A DNA stretch of 54,798 bases from an uncultured bacterium (GCA_903928495.1 CAIYQZ010000063.1:1-54798); one strand, 5' to 3'. Positions 1-8,089 are shown, numbered from the stretch's first letter. A program made the numbers and translations. The notes: a model not told the origin generated them from the sequence alone.

Positions 1-1
1 C

Positions 2-601
2 AAGCGCGGCGACCGCGTGAAGGGCCCCATCAAGTCCATCACCGACTTCGGCGTGTTCGTGGGCCTGGCTGCCGGCATCGACGGTCTGGTGCACCTGTCT
101 GACCTGTCCTGGAATGAAACCGGCGAAGCTGCCGTGCGCAACTACAAGAAGGGCCAGGAAGTGGAAGCCCTGGTGCTGGCCGTTGACGTCGACCGCGAGC
201 GCATCAGCCTGGGCATCAAGCAGCTGGATTCCGACCCATTCACCACCTTCGCGTCGATCAACGACAAAGGTGCCATCGTGACCGGCAAGGTCAAGACCGT
301 GGATGCCAAGGGCGCTGAAATCGACTTGGGCGAAGACGTGTTGGGCTACCTGCGCGCCTCCGAAATCAGCCGTGACCGTGTGGAGGACGCCCGCAACGTG
401 CTGAAAGAAGGCGACGAAGTGACCACCGTGGTGGTGAACGTGGACCGCAAGACCCGCAACATCCAGTTGTCCATCAAGGCCAAGGACCAGGCTGACCAGC
501 AAGAAGCCATGGCCACCCTGAGCCAGCAGTCTGCCCGCGAAAACGCAGGCACGACCAGCCTGGGCGCCCTGCTGCGCGCCAAGCTGGACAACAACGGTTA
601 A
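2..601 (+). CDS. rpsA: 30S ribosomal protein S1, C-terminal part (5' end outside window)
   Basis: The frame is open from the first bases of the window, so only the last 199 residues of S1 are present. They contain two S1 RNA-binding repeats. The first covers about residues 1-70 and has the typical [10 protein letters not shown] and [10 protein letters not shown] segments. The second covers about residues 80-160 and is more divergent. A short helical tail ends in LDNNG. S1 brings mRNA to the 30S subunit during initiation. A hairpin terminator and then ihfB follow, the usual rpsA-ihfB order of proteobacteria. Family assignment is secure; the true start cannot be seen. Confidence 0.96.
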   Translation, partial: KRGDRVKGPIKSITDFGVFVGLAAGIDGLVHLSDLSWNETGEAAVRNYKKGQEVEALVLAVDVDRERISLGIKQLDSDPFTTFASINDKGAIVTGKVKTVDAKGAEIDLGEDVLGYLRASEISRDRVEDARNVLKEGDEVTTVVVNVDRKTRNIQLSIKAKDQADQQEAMATLSQQSARENAGTTSLGALLRAKLDNNG

Positions 602-617
602 GCCAGTCCGAACAACG

Positions 618-660
618 CCCGGTGCGTTCCGCTGCGAAGCGGGGCCCACCGGGTGTTTTT
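618..660 (+). terminator. Rho-independent terminator after rpsA
   Basis: A 7-bp stem, CCCGGTG (618-624) with CACCGGG (647-653), is followed directly by TG and a run of seven T. It lies 17 bases after the rpsA stop codon. The T-run reaches to just before ihfB, so it probably ends most rpsA transcripts and limits readthrough into ihfB. Confidence 0.8.
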
Positions 661-674
661 TTGTGAGCCACCCC

Positions 675-1019
675 ATGACACGAAGCGATCTGGTTGAAGC
701 CTTGGCCCAGCAGTTCGGGCAATTGGCGCACCGCGATGCAGAGATTGCGGTTAAAGCCATCCTGGATGCCATGAGCGATGCCATGGTCAAGGGCCACCGC
801 ATTGAAATTCGCGGCTTTGGCAGCTTCTCCATCAACCGCAGGCCCCCGCGTCAGGGGCGCAATCCCCGCTCGGGCGAAAGCGTGGCCATTCCTGAAAAGC
901 GCGTCCCACACTTCAAGCCGGGCAAAGCCCTGCGCGAGGCCGTGGACGAACGCACCCGACAGATGCAGGCATCTGGTGTGGCGCTGGAGCCACCCACACG
1001 CAAAAAGTCAGCACCTTAA
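675..1019 (+). CDS. ihfB: Integration host factor subunit beta
   Basis: This 114-residue protein begins [10 protein letters not shown] and carries the HU/IHF DNA-bending arm region GRNPRSGE followed by [12 protein letters not shown], both characteristic of the beta subunit. IHF is a heterodimer that bends DNA sharply and helps nucleoid organisation, sigma-54 promoters and recombination. A GTG at 663 in the same frame could add four residues, but ATG 675 gives the N-terminus normal for IhfB. The C-terminal 20 residues, ending RKKSAP, are a basic tail beyond the core fold. The partner gene ihfA is not in this window. It follows rpsA as in most beta- and gammaproteobacteria. Confidence 0.94.
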   Translation: MTRSDLVEALAQQFGQLAHRDAEIAVKAILDAMSDAMVKGHRIEIRGFGSFSINRRPPRQGRNPRSGESVAIPEKRVPHFKPGKALREAVDERTRQMQASGVALEPPTRKKSAP

Positions 1020-1046
1020 AATGCGGACCTCACACATGGGGACGCC

Positions 1047-1322
1047 TTGAAATACTTCACATGGCTGCTCAAGGCAGTCATTTTTTTTGTGCTTTTCGCC
1101 TTTGCGCTGAACAACCAGGCGCCAGTCGAACTGCACTTCTTTTTTGGCCAGCAATGGCAAGCACCCATGGTGCTAGTGGTGCTGGCAACCTTCGTGGCGG
1201 GCATGTTCGCCGGCATTGCCGTGATGCTGCCATTGTGGCTGGCTGCCCGACGCCAGGCGAAAGCACCCACAGTGACCACTGCCCCCCGCACCGCCGAGGA
1301 CACCACCGTCCATGGAACTTGA
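1047..1322 (+). CDS. lapA: Lipopolysaccharide assembly protein A (LapA domain)
   Basis: A 91-residue inner-membrane protein of the LapA (DUF1049) family. Two transmembrane helices are visible, about residues 5-22 and 40-65, separated by the family-typical NNQAPVELHFFFGQQW stretch. The start is a TTG at 1047; no ATG gives the expected N-terminus. LapA works with LapB in controlling LPS synthesis, mainly through turnover of LpxC by FtsH. Its last codons overlap the start of lapB by 11 bases, so the two are translationally linked. The C-terminal 20 residues are a Thr/Ala-rich cytoplasmic tail. Confidence 0.9.
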   Translation: MKYFTWLLKAVIFFVLFAFALNNQAPVELHFFFGQQWQAPMVLVVLATFVAGMFAGIAVMLPLWLAARRQAKAPTVTTAPRTAEDTTVHGT

Positions 1323-2454
1323 CCTGAGCTGGGTGCTGTGGGCACTGCCCGTGGCGTTTGTGGCGGGCTGGCTGGCCTCGCGCTTCGACATACGGCAATG
1401 GCGCATCGAAACACGCAGTGCGCCACGCTCGTACTTCAAAGGGCTGAACTACCTGCTCAACGAACAGCAGGACCAGGCCATCGATGCCTTCATCGAAGCC
1501 GTCCAGCAAGACCCGGACACCACTGACCTGCACTTTGCGCTGGGCAACCTGTTCCGCCGCCGGGGCGATTACGACCGCGCCGTGCGCGTTCACCAGCACC
1601 TGCTCCAGCGTGCCGACCTGAGCAAGGCAGACCGCGACCGCGCACAGCACGCATTGGCGATGGACTTCATGCGCGCCGGCTTGCTCGACCGTGCGGAAGC
1701 CAGCCTGCAGCAGCTCGCGGGCACCGCACACGAGGCAGAAGCCCAGTTGGCCCTGTTGGGTTTGTACGAGCGCACACGCGAATGGGCCAAGGCCCTGCCG
1801 GTTGCACAGGCGTTGGAGTCCGGCCAGCAAGGCAGCTTCAAAAGCCGCATGTCGCACTACCAGTGCGAACTGGCTCAGGAAGCGCTGGACAGCCGGGCGT
1901 TTGATGAAGCCCGTGCGCGGCTGGACAAAGCCCTTGCTTTGTCACCCGACAACGCACGACCCCACTTGGACATGGCGCGACTGCTGAACCTGACTGGCGA
2001 ACCGAACCTGGCGCTGGACCAATTGCTGCGCCTCGCACGGCAGGCTCCCCAGGCCTTGCCGTTGGCCGCGCGGCCCATGGCCGAACTGGCACTGGCGCTG
2101 GACAGGGTGCCTGAGGCCAGGGAGGTGCTGAGCGAGGCCGAACGGCTGGCACCGTCTGTCGATCATGTGGAAGCGCTCGCCATGCTCTTGGCATTCGATG
2201 CCAACGAAGCAAAGTCAGCCCTCTTCCTTCAGCACCTGTCACGGGAGCCCTCACTGGTGGTGGCGGCGGGCTGGCTGGCTCTAGGGAACTCGCCCGTGCC
2301 TGAAGGGGTGTTGGCAGCAGTCAACAAGGCCGCCGTGCCCCTGCGCCGCTACCGCTGTGCGGCCTGTGGGTTTGAAGCAGGCACGCATTTCTGGCAATGC
2401 CCGGGATGCCAGACCTGGGACAGTTATTCACCCCGTAGGGTGGACGAGCTCTGA
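1312..2454 (+). CDS. lapB: Lipopolysaccharide assembly protein B (TPR and rubredoxin-like)
   Basis: The 380-residue protein has an N-terminal membrane anchor (about residues 5-22, WVLWALPVAFVAGWLAS), then a series of tetratricopeptide repeats. It ends in a rubredoxin-type metal knuckle (CAACGFEAG...CPGCQTW), where four Cys bind iron or zinc. This architecture defines LapB (YciM), which couples LPS assembly to FtsH-dependent LpxC degradation at the inner membrane. It overlaps lapA by 11 bases and is followed by a bidirectional terminator at about 2534. Length matches the usual ~390 residues. Confidence 0.93.
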   Translation: MELDLSWVLWALPVAFVAGWLASRFDIRQWRIETRSAPRSYFKGLNYLLNEQQDQAIDAFIEAVQQDPDTTDLHFALGNLFRRRGDYDRAVRVHQHLLQRADLSKADRDRAQHALAMDFMRAGLLDRAEASLQQLAGTAHEAEAQLALLGLYERTREWAKALPVAQALESGQQGSFKSRMSHYQCELAQEALDSRAFDEARARLDKALALSPDNARPHLDMARLLNLTGEPNLALDQLLRLARQAPQALPLAARPMAELALALDRVPEAREVLSEAERLAPSVDHVEALAMLLAFDANEAKSALFLQHLSREPSLVVAAGWLALGNSPVPEGVLAAVNKAAVPLRRYRCAACGFEAGTHFWQCPGCQTWDSYSPRRVDEL

Positions 2455-2480
2455 CAACCCGTGACACCCGTCAAATTTCG

Positions 2481-2523
2481 TAGCTACAAACACAATACCG
2501 ACAAGCGCCAGACGCCAAAAATG
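2481..2523 (+). repeat. Dispersed TAGCT-N17-AAGCG repeat, copy A
   Basis: TAGCT at 2481 is followed after exactly 17 bases by AAGCGCCAGA at 2503. It is one of seven related elements in the window with the same spacing. This copy lies between the lapB stop and its terminator. Confidence 0.7.
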
Positions 2524-2529
2524 TCGTAA

Positions 2530-2554
2530 AAAAAGCAGCCAAAGGCTGCTTTTT
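2530..2554. terminator. Bidirectional terminator between lapB and the CoA-transferase
   Basis: AGCAGCC (2534-2540) pairs with GGCTGCT (2544-2550) around a three-base loop. A-tracts precede it and T follow it, so it can act on both strands. It serves lapB on the plus strand and the convergent CoA-transferase operon on the minus strand. Confidence 0.85.
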
Positions 2555-2575
2555 AGGTTGCAGACGCAGATCAGG

Positions 2576-3214
2576 TCAGATCAGCGGCACACCCGTCTTG
2601 GACTGAATCTCTTCGCGCGTCACGCCCGGTGCCAGTTCCACCAGCTTCAGGCCTTCGGGGGTCACGTCCATCACGCCCAGGTCAGTGATGATGCGGTCCA
2701 CAACGCCCTTGCCAGTCAGAGGCAGTGTGCATTCGGGCAGGATCTTCAGGTCGATCGTGCCGTCTTTCTTCTTGGCAACGTGCTCCATCAAGATGATGAC
2801 GCGCTTGACGCCGGCCACCAGGTCCATGGCACCGCCCATGCCCTTGACCATCTTGCCGGGGATCATCCAGTTGGCCAGGTCGCCCTTGGCTGTGACCTGC
2901 ATGGCACCCAGAATGCTCAGGTTGATCTTGCCGCCACGGATCATGGCAAAGCTCTCGTGGCTGCCGAAAATGCTGCTGCCCTTGAGCGTGGTCACCGTTT
3001 GTTTGCCGGCGTTGATCAGGTCGGCGTCCACCTCGGCTTCGGTGGGGAAAGGGCCAATGCCCAGCATCCCGTTTTCGCTTTGCAGCCACACCTCTTTGTC
3101 GGCGGGCACAAAGTTGGCCACCAGGGTGGGAATGCCGATGCCGAGGTTCACGTAAAAACCGTCTTCCAGTTCTTGCGCCGCGCGGGCGGCCATTTGGTCT
3201 TGGTTCCAGCTCAT
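2576..3214 (-). CDS. 3-oxoacid CoA-transferase subunit B
   Basis: The 212-residue protein is the beta subunit of a family I CoA-transferase (ScoB/PcaJ/AtoA type). It carries the second SCOT signature, LQSENGMLG, in which Glu47 is the expected catalytic residue that forms the enzyme-CoA thioester. GIGIPTLV near residue 25 and GGAMDLVAG near 125 are also typical. The enzyme moves CoA from succinyl-CoA to a 3-oxoacid such as acetoacetate or 3-oxoadipate. The gene lies two bases after subunit A in one operon. The substrate cannot be settled from sequence, so no gene symbol is given. Confidence 0.92.
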   Translation of the reverse strand: MSWNQDQMAARAAQELEDGFYVNLGIGIPTLVANFVPADKEVWLQSENGMLGIGPFPTEAEVDADLINAGKQTVTTLKGSSIFGSHESFAMIRGGKINLSILGAMQVTAKGDLANWMIPGKMVKGMGGAMDLVAGVKRVIILMEHVAKKKDGTIDLKILPECTLPLTGKGVVDRIITDLGVMDVTPEGLKLVELAPGVTREEIQSKTGVPLI

Positions 3215-3216
3215 GT

Positions 3217-3924
3217 TCAGACTCCTGCGGTGGGTGTGACGGTGCGCTTTTCAATGCGCTTTTCGGGTGTGGCGTTCAGCACAAGTCGGTGCACGTAAAT
3301 GCCGGGCAGGTGCACCTGGTCGGGTGGGATGTCGCCGGTTTCCACGATTTCTTCCACTTCCACAATGGTCAGCTTGCCAGCCATCGCCACGGCCGGGTTG
3401 AAGTTGCGCGCAGTGAAGCGGAACTGCAGGTTGCCCGATTTATCGGCGCGGTGCGCCTTGACAAGCGATACCTCGGGCACCAGGCCACGCTCCATCGCGT
3501 AGGTTTCGCCGTCGAACTCGCGCAGTTCTTTGCCTTCGGCCACCAGCGTGCCCACACCGGTTTTGGTGAAGAACGCGGGAATGCCAGCGCCACCGGCGCG
3601 CAGCTTCTCGGCCAGCGTGCCCTGGGGTGTGAATTCCAGCTCCAGCTCACCGGCCAGGTACTGGCGCTCGAACTCTTTGTTTTCGCCCACGTAGGACGAA
3701 ATCATCTTTTTGATCTGGCGGGTTTCCAGCAGCTTGCCCAGGCCAAAACCGTCCACGCCCGCGTTGTTGGAAATGACTGTCAGGTTTTTCACCCCGCTGT
3801 CGCGCAGCGCGTCGATCAGCGCCTCGGGAATGCCGCACAGGCCAAAGCCGCCCACGGCCATCAACTGGCCATCGGCCACCACGCCTTGCAGCGCTGCGGC
3901 CGCATTCGGGTAAATCTTGTTCAC
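3217..3924 (-). CDS. 3-oxoacid CoA-transferase subunit A
   Basis: The 235-residue alpha subunit contains the first SCOT signature, [16 protein letters not shown], near its N-terminus. The open frame extends upstream to 4089, but that stretch runs through the palindrome at 3974-3999 and looks non-coding. A GTG at 3924 with an AAGGAG ribosome site seven bases upstream gives the normal N-terminus [14 protein letters not shown]. It forms the active enzyme with subunit B, two bases downstream. It is divergent from a PAS-LuxR regulator at 4040, which is the obvious candidate to control it. Acetoacetate or 3-oxoadipate activation are the likely roles. Confidence 0.92.
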   Translation of the reverse strand: MNKIYPNAAAALQGVVADGQLMAVGGFGLCGIPEALIDALRDSGVKNLTVISNNAGVDGFGLGKLLETRQIKKMISSYVGENKEFERQYLAGELELEFTPQGTLAEKLRAGGAGIPAFFTKTGVGTLVAEGKELREFDGETYAMERGLVPEVSLVKAHRADKSGNLQFRFTARNFNPAVAMAGKLTIVEVEEIVETGDIPPDQVHLPGIYVHRLVLNATPEKRIEKRTVTPTAGV

Positions 3925-3973
3925 ACGCAACTCCTTGAAAAAGGGACCCACACACACGTTGAAAACCAACACG

Positions 3974-3999
3974 ATACTACGTACCCAATTACGTAGTAT
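3974..3999. promoter_or_regulatory. Perfect 10-bp inverted repeat, probable operator
   Basis: ATACTACGTA (3974-3983), six bases, then TACGTAGTAT (3990-3999). The two arms are exact complements. The site sits 50 bases upstream of the CoA-transferase GTG and 41 bases upstream of the PAS-LuxR gene, in their divergent promoter region. A LuxR-type dimer would fit such a site. Confidence 0.7.
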
Positions 4000-4039
4000 T
4001 TCGTAAAGTCCAACCCCTACCCTGCCCATCAACCCACCC

Positions 4040-4636
4040 ATGCCCCCAGACGCCACACCGGACACACCTCTGAACACGGCCACCGCCATCGACTACCGCC
4101 TGGCATTCGACCTGGCCCCGGTGGGCATGGTGCTGTCGCGCCACCGCACCATGGTGGACTGCAACCAGGTGGTGTGCGACATGTTCGGTGCCACGCGGGC
4201 GCAACTGGTGGGGCAGAGTTTTCAAATCCTGTACCCCAGCGCTGACGAATACGAGCGCACCGGCGCCCGCATTGCGCCCATCCTGAACACCCAGGGCCGC
4301 TATGCCGACGACCGGCTCATGAAGCGGGTGGACGGCCGTTTCAAGGGTCAAACCTTCTGGTGCCACGTCACCGGCCACGCCATGAACCGCAACGACCCGC
4401 ACGAGGCCGGCATCTGGACGTTTGAAGACCTCAGCGCGCGTCGCCCCGTGCAGGCCGAACTCACCCCCCGCGAACGCGAGGTGGCCGCACTGGTGACGCA
4501 AGGGCAAACAGCCAAAGCCATGGCCAAAACCCTGGGGCTGAGCCACCGCACGGTGGAGGTGTATCGCGCAAAGCTGATGCGCAAATACGGCGCAGCCACC
4601 ACGGCGGACCTGGTGCACCGGCTCATGGGCGGCTGA
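4040..4636 (+). CDS. PAS domain LuxR-type transcriptional regulator
   Basis: This 198-residue protein has an N-terminal PAS fold (about residues 20-130; DYRLAFDLAPVGMVLSRHRT then the C-terminal strand GIWTFEDLSA). A LuxR/NarL helix-turn-helix follows (about 137-197; LTPREREVAALVTQG and LSHRTVEVYRAKLMRKYG). There is no receiver domain, so it likely senses a small ligand or redox signal directly through PAS. It is transcribed divergently from the CoA-transferase operon, and the 26-bp palindrome between them is a likely target. Related PAS-LuxR proteins often sit beside catabolic operons. Its ligand is unknown. Confidence 0.85.
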   Translation: MPPDATPDTPLNTATAIDYRLAFDLAPVGMVLSRHRTMVDCNQVVCDMFGATRAQLVGQSFQILYPSADEYERTGARIAPILNTQGRYADDRLMKRVDGRFKGQTFWCHVTGHAMNRNDPHEAGIWTFEDLSARRPVQAELTPREREVAALVTQGQTAKAMAKTLGLSHRTVEVYRAKLMRKYGAATTADLVHRLMGG

Positions 4637-4659
4637 CCGGCGCGCCGCCACGGCCCCCC

Positions 4660-5070
4660 TCAGGCGGCTGCCGCCTTCACCTCGTTGATGACTTCACACG
4701 CGGTGCGAAATCCATCGATGGCCAGCGGAAAACCGCAGTACACCGTGGCATGCAAGAACAACTCGCGCAGCTCTTCGGGTGTGGCCCCGTTGTTCAGCGC
4801 ACCGCGCACATGGCCTTTCAGTTCTTGCTGGCGGCCAAGAGCGGTCAGCATGGCCACGGTCAGCAGGCTGCGGGTTTTCAGGTCAACGCCGTCGCGCTGC
4901 CACACGGTGCCCCAGGCGTTGCGGCTGATGAACTCTTGCATCACCATCGTGAAGTCGTCGGCCCCGGCAAAGGCCTTGGTCACAAAGGCCTCGCCCATCA
5001 CCTGGGTACGTGTGGCCAGGCCAGCGTCAAACTGCGGGTCGCGCAGGGGATTCGGTTGGGGTGTTGTCAT
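4660..5070 (-). CDS. Carboxymuconolactone decarboxylase family protein (PcaC-like)
   Basis: The 136-residue protein shows the PcaC-type pattern: RTQVMGEAFV near the start, then NAWGTVWQRDGVDLKTRSLLTVAMLTALGR, GHVRGALNNGATPEELRE and HATVYCGFPLAIDGFR. This is the all-helical AhpD fold. True PcaC decarboxylates 4-carboxymuconolactone in the protocatechuate branch of the 3-oxoadipate pathway. With a 3-oxoacid CoA-transferase nearby that function is plausible, but no other pca gene is present. It lacks the CxxC of AhpD. ATG 5070 is preferred; the frame upstream to 5136 crosses the divergent promoter region. Confidence 0.85.
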   Translation of the reverse strand: MTTPQPNPLRDPQFDAGLATRTQVMGEAFVTKAFAGADDFTMVMQEFISRNAWGTVWQRDGVDLKTRSLLTVAMLTALGRQQELKGHVRGALNNGATPEELRELFLHATVYCGFPLAIDGFRTACEVINEVKAAAA

Positions 5071-5082
5071 GGGCAATGCGTG

Positions 5083-5105
5083 CAAAATGAAAAACACCCA
5101 TTTTG
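5083..5105. promoter_or_regulatory. Inverted repeat in a divergent promoter
   Basis: CAAAATG (5083-5089) and CATTTTG (5099-5105) are exact complements nine bases apart. They lie between the divergent PcaC-like gene and the AhpD-like gene. It could be an operator for both, but an in-frame ATG at 5087 means the right-hand gene might start inside it. Confidence 0.35.
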
Positions 5106-5125
5106 AACACAAACCTGAGACACAC

Positions 5126-5728
5126 ATGACCACCACCGCCGCACCCCGCTACCCCTTCCCCGATCTGGCCACGCTGCCCGACGACATCCGGGCCCGCATC
5201 CTGGCGGTGCAGGACAAAACCGGCTTCATTCCCAACGTGTTTCTGGCGTTTGCCCGCCGCCCTGCCGAGTGGCGCGCGTTTTTTGCTTACCACGACGCGC
5301 TGATGACACCCGAAGCCGACGGCCGCACCAGCGGGCTGACCAAGGGCGAGCGAGAAATGATCGTGACCGCCACCAGCGCTGCCAACCACTGCCTGTACTG
5401 TGTGGTGGCACACGGGGCCATCCTGCGCATCTACGAGAAAAAGCCGTTGGTGGCCGACCAGGTGGCCATCAACCACGCAAAGGCCGACATCCCACCGCGC
5501 CAGAAAGCCATGCTGGACTTTGCAATGAAGGTGTGCCTGCGCTCGCACGAGGTCAACGACACCGACTTTGCCGCCTTGCACGCCCACGGCTTTACAGACG
5601 AAGATGCCTGGGACATTGCGGCCATCACCGCCTTCTTTGGCCTGAGCAACCGCATGGCCAGTTTCAGCGGCATGCAACCCAACCCGGAGTTTTACCTCAT
5701 GGGGCGTGTGCCAAAGGCCAAAACCTGA
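5126..5728 (+). CDS. AhpD-fold peroxidase-related protein
   Basis: The 200-residue protein belongs to the carboxymuconolactone decarboxylase/AhpD superfamily. It has the redox motif CLYCVVAHG near residue 90 (CxxC followed by His), the pattern of the AhpD active site, so peroxide- or thiol-linked chemistry is likely. Flanking segments TGFIPNVFLAFARRP and LTKGEREMIVTATSA are typical of the peroxidase-related subgroup. ATG 5126 is chosen; ATG 5087 would add 13 residues and cannot be excluded. It is divergent from a PcaC-like protein of the same fold. The physiological substrate is unknown. Confidence 0.83.
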   Translation: MTTTAAPRYPFPDLATLPDDIRARILAVQDKTGFIPNVFLAFARRPAEWRAFFAYHDALMTPEADGRTSGLTKGEREMIVTATSAANHCLYCVVAHGAILRIYEKKPLVADQVAINHAKADIPPRQKAMLDFAMKVCLRSHEVNDTDFAALHAHGFTDEDAWDIAAITAFFGLSNRMASFSGMQPNPEFYLMGRVPKAKT

Positions 5729-5770
5729 TAGCTGTCAGTTCAATACCATCAAGCGCCAGAGCCCTTTTTT
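5727..5770 (+). repeat. Dispersed TAGCT-N17-AAGCG repeat, copy B
   Basis: TAGCT, 17 bases, then AAGCGCCAGAG and a T-run. It begins at the stop codon of the AhpD-like gene and ends at the stop codon of the convergent thioesterase, filling the whole intergenic space. The T-run may help termination. Confidence 0.75.
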
Positions 5771-6191
5771 ATTTAAAAAACTTGGCACGCACCCAGTCGG
5801 GCAATGGCGCTGCTTTTTGCGCCGGAAAGTCCACCCAGATGGTGGTGGCCCCACCGGCGGCGTACACGGTGTCCGGGTCGTCGGTGCGGCTGAGGGTGCA
5901 CCAGGTCTCGAAGGTGGTACGGGCCGAGTCGCTCACGTACATGCGGGCCAGCACATCGCCGGGGTGCTCCAGCTGTTTGTAGAAGTTGCAAAACGCGTTG
6001 ACGATCACCGGGCCTTCGCCCGTCGGATCAGGCGGGAAACCGGCAGCCACCATCCACTCGATGCGGATGGTTTCCATGTACCGGAAATAACTCGTGTTAT
6101 TCACATGGCCCATGGCATCCATGTCGCCCCAGCGGATGGGGATGATCATTTCGTGTACAAGGGTTTTCTGCTCGGGAATCTCTATTTTCAT
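5769..6191 (-). CDS. Acyl-CoA thioesterase, 4HBT hotdog family
   Basis: The 140-residue protein has the single-hotdog thioesterase signature RWGDMDAMGHVNNTSYFRYMETIR, in which the Asp residues (23, 25) and His-Val-Asn are conserved. Such enzymes hydrolyse acyl-CoA thioesters in the cytoplasm. ATG 6191 is chosen because the frame upstream has no family similarity. It is the last gene of a minus-strand set, SDR then EamA transporter then thioesterase, with 13 bases to the transporter stop. The set shares the divergent promoter region with ETF-QO, which fits a role in acyl-CoA turnover. The exact acyl substrate is unknown. Confidence 0.87.
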   Translation of the reverse strand: MKIEIPEQKTLVHEMIIPIRWGDMDAMGHVNNTSYFRYMETIRIEWMVAAGFPPDPTGEGPVIVNAFCNFYKQLEHPGDVLARMYVSDSARTTFETWCTLSRTDDPDTVYAAGGATTIWVDFPAQKAAPLPDWVRAKFFK

Positions 6192-6204
6192 GATCGTTGC
6201 CCAT

Positions 6205-7170
6205 TCAACGGTGGGCGCGCACCGATGCCAGGATGCCCGCCACAAACAGCCCGCAGGCCAACCACTGCGCCAGCGCGGGCCACTGCCCGTCCCACGCAAA
6301 CGAATACACCACACCAAACACCGTCTCGCTGACGATGAGCTGGCCCGCCAGGCTGGGGCTCAAGTGGCGGCTGGCCACGTTCCACAGCACCGACGCCACC
6401 CACGCAGCCCCAATGCCGGTGAAGGCGCACACCCACAGAAACCTGCCGAAGTCGTCCCGCTGCACCAACTGGTCCCACTCGGAGCCTTGGGCAAACCACA
6501 TCGCCAGCCCACCCACGCCAGCGGCAATGCCCATCCAGTTGGCCCAGTCAGACGATCGCACCGTTGGGTCACGCTTCAAGACAGCTGCGTTCAGCAGACC
6601 AAACGCCGTCCAGCTCGCCATGGCCAGCACGGCAAATCCAAGGCCGCGCCAGAAATGGGCGTGCTCGATGACGTGTGCCACGGACTGTGCCTGCTCGGCC
6701 CAGACCATCACGCCCAGCCCCAGTGCGGTCAACGCAAAACCGGGCCACAGGCCACGCCAGTGAAGATGGTCGGGCTTACCCAACACCATCATCCACAGGG
6801 GAATGGTGCCGATGATCAGCGTGGGCAACACCGAACCCGCGTCACCAATGGCCAGCGCCAGCAACAGGTAGTAACCGGTGTAACCCAGCACACTCAGCCC
6901 CAGCGCCACCACCGCCTGGCGTGCGGTGGGCAGGGTGCGCTGGGCCACGCCGCCGCCTCGCCACGACATGAACAGCATGACAGCCACTGCAAACAGGCCG
7001 CACGCCATGTAGCGGCCAGCGGTGACATCAACAGGGCTGTAACCGGCCACCGCTCTCGGGGTCACAAACACCATGCCCCACAGCGCCCCGGCAGCCAAGC
7101 CAGCCAGGACGCCGGTCAACCAGTGGGTGACGGCTGGCCGATGCGGGGCAGTCAGAACGTCAGATGCCAA
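6205..7170 (-). CDS. EamA/DMT family transporter
   Basis: The 321-residue integral membrane protein has about ten hydrophobic helices arranged as two EamA-type halves, for example GVLAGLAAGALWGMVFVTPRA at the start and SLAGQLIVSETVFGVVYSF near the end. Members export metabolites such as amino acids, or act as general drug/metabolite carriers. Its start overlaps the stop of the upstream SDR gene by 11 bases, indicating coupled translation. A thioesterase follows. Substrate cannot be predicted. Confidence 0.88.
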   Translation of the reverse strand: MASDVLTAPHRPAVTHWLTGVLAGLAAGALWGMVFVTPRAVAGYSPVDVTAGRYMACGLFAVAVMLFMSWRGGGVAQRTLPTARQAVVALGLSVLGYTGYYLLLALAIGDAGSVLPTLIIGTIPLWMMVLGKPDHLHWRGLWPGFALTALGLGVMVWAEQAQSVAHVIEHAHFWRGLGFAVLAMASWTAFGLLNAAVLKRDPTVRSSDWANWMGIAAGVGGLAMWFAQGSEWDQLVQRDDFGRFLWVCAFTGIGAAWVASVLWNVASRHLSPSLAGQLIVSETVFGVVYSFAWDGQWPALAQWLACGLFVAGILASVRAHR

Positions 7171-7942
7171 AACCGTCGTCAGCAGCGATGACCGCGCCGT
7201 TCACAAAGTGGCTTTCATTGCTGGCCAGCATCACCAGCAGGGCATCCAGGTCGGCCGGCGAGCCAATGCGCTTGCGCGGCAGCATTTGCACCAGTTTCTG
7301 GCCCTGCTCGGTTTGCCAGTGGTGATGGTTGATTTCGGTGTCAATGTAGCCGGGGCAAATGGCGTTCACGTTGATACCGTATTTGCCCCACTCCACCGCC
7401 ATGGCCTTGGTCATGTGAACCACGGCTGCCTTGCTCATGCAATACACACCGATCTGAGGCAGCACCTTCAAGCCCGCCATGCTGGCAATGTTGATGATGC
7501 GCCCGCCCGTGAAGCTGCCTGGTGCCTGCCCCTTTGCTCGGGCCAACATGCGTTTGCCCACTTCCTGCGCCACAAAAAACGCGCCACGCACATTGGTGTC
7601 GAACACAAACCCGAAGTCCTCTTCGGTCACGTCCACCAGACGCTGGGTGGTGCTGACGCCCGAGTTGTTGACCAGGATGTCCAGGCTGCCCATTTCGGTT
7701 TCGGCATGGGCCACCGCTGCGCGGATGGAGTCTGTGTCGGTCACATCCATTTCCACCACGTGGGCGTCGCCGCCCTCACCTTCGATCTCGGCGCGCAGCG
7801 CCTTGAGTTTGTCCATGCGACGGCTGGCCAGCACCACACCCGCGCCAGCGCGGGCCAGCGTTTTTGCAAACTGCGCACCCAGGCCGCCAGACGCACCCGT
7901 CACCAAGGCCACGCGGCCCGCCAAATCCATGCTGTAAGCCAT
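7160..7942 (-). CDS. Short-chain dehydrogenase/reductase (SDR)
   Basis: This 260-residue classical SDR has the nucleotide-binding motif TGASGGLG (15-22), NNSG at 92-95, and the catalytic Ser154, Tyr167 and Lys171 (YCMSK). It uses NAD(P)H to reduce or oxidise a hydroxyl/carbonyl group, often a 3-hydroxyacyl-CoA or a small alcohol. ATG 7942 (MAYSMDLAGR) with GGAA just upstream is preferred over an in-frame ATG at 7972. It leads the SDR-EamA-thioesterase operon. A palindrome at 7980 lies between it and the divergent ETF-QO gene. Substrate is unknown. Confidence 0.9.
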   Translation of the reverse strand: MAYSMDLAGRVALVTGASGGLGAQFAKTLARAGAGVVLASRRMDKLKALRAEIEGEGGDAHVVEMDVTDTDSIRAAVAHAETEMGSLDILVNNSGVSTTQRLVDVTEEDFGFVFDTNVRGAFFVAQEVGKRMLARAKGQAPGSFTGGRIINIASMAGLKVLPQIGVYCMSKAAVVHMTKAMAVEWGKYGINVNAICPGYIDTEINHHHWQTEQGQKLVQMLPRKRIGSPADLDALLVMLASNESHFVNGAVIAADDGFGI

Positions 7943-7979
7943 TAGAGTTCCTTCCCGAAAAAACAGGGCCACAAAAAAC

Positions 7980-7991
7980 GAACGATCGTTC
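7980..7991. promoter_or_regulatory. GAACGATCGTTC palindrome, probable TetR-family operator
   Basis: A perfect 12-bp palindrome lies 37 bases upstream of the SDR start and about 100 bases upstream of ETF-QO. This sequence style is typical of TetR/AcrR-type operators that control fatty-acid and branched-chain catabolism in proteobacteria. No regulator gene is adjacent. Confidence 0.55.
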
Positions 7992-8089
7992 TATTGTGCG
8001 CGAACCACCACTAAAATCCGTCGCGCCTGCGTCAGCTGCGTGCAAGCCGCCGCGCCCCGTCCACACAAAACATCTTAGCGAGCCCCACC

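Noticed and set aside
3925-4089. N-terminal extension of CoA-transferase subunit A by 55 residues
   Set aside because: It reads through the palindrome and the divergent regulator's start, while GTG 3924 has a good ribosome site and a normal N-terminus.
4685-5125. N-terminal extension of the AhpD-like gene by 147 residues
   Set aside because: The extension is the reverse of the PcaC-like gene and shows no similarity to the family.
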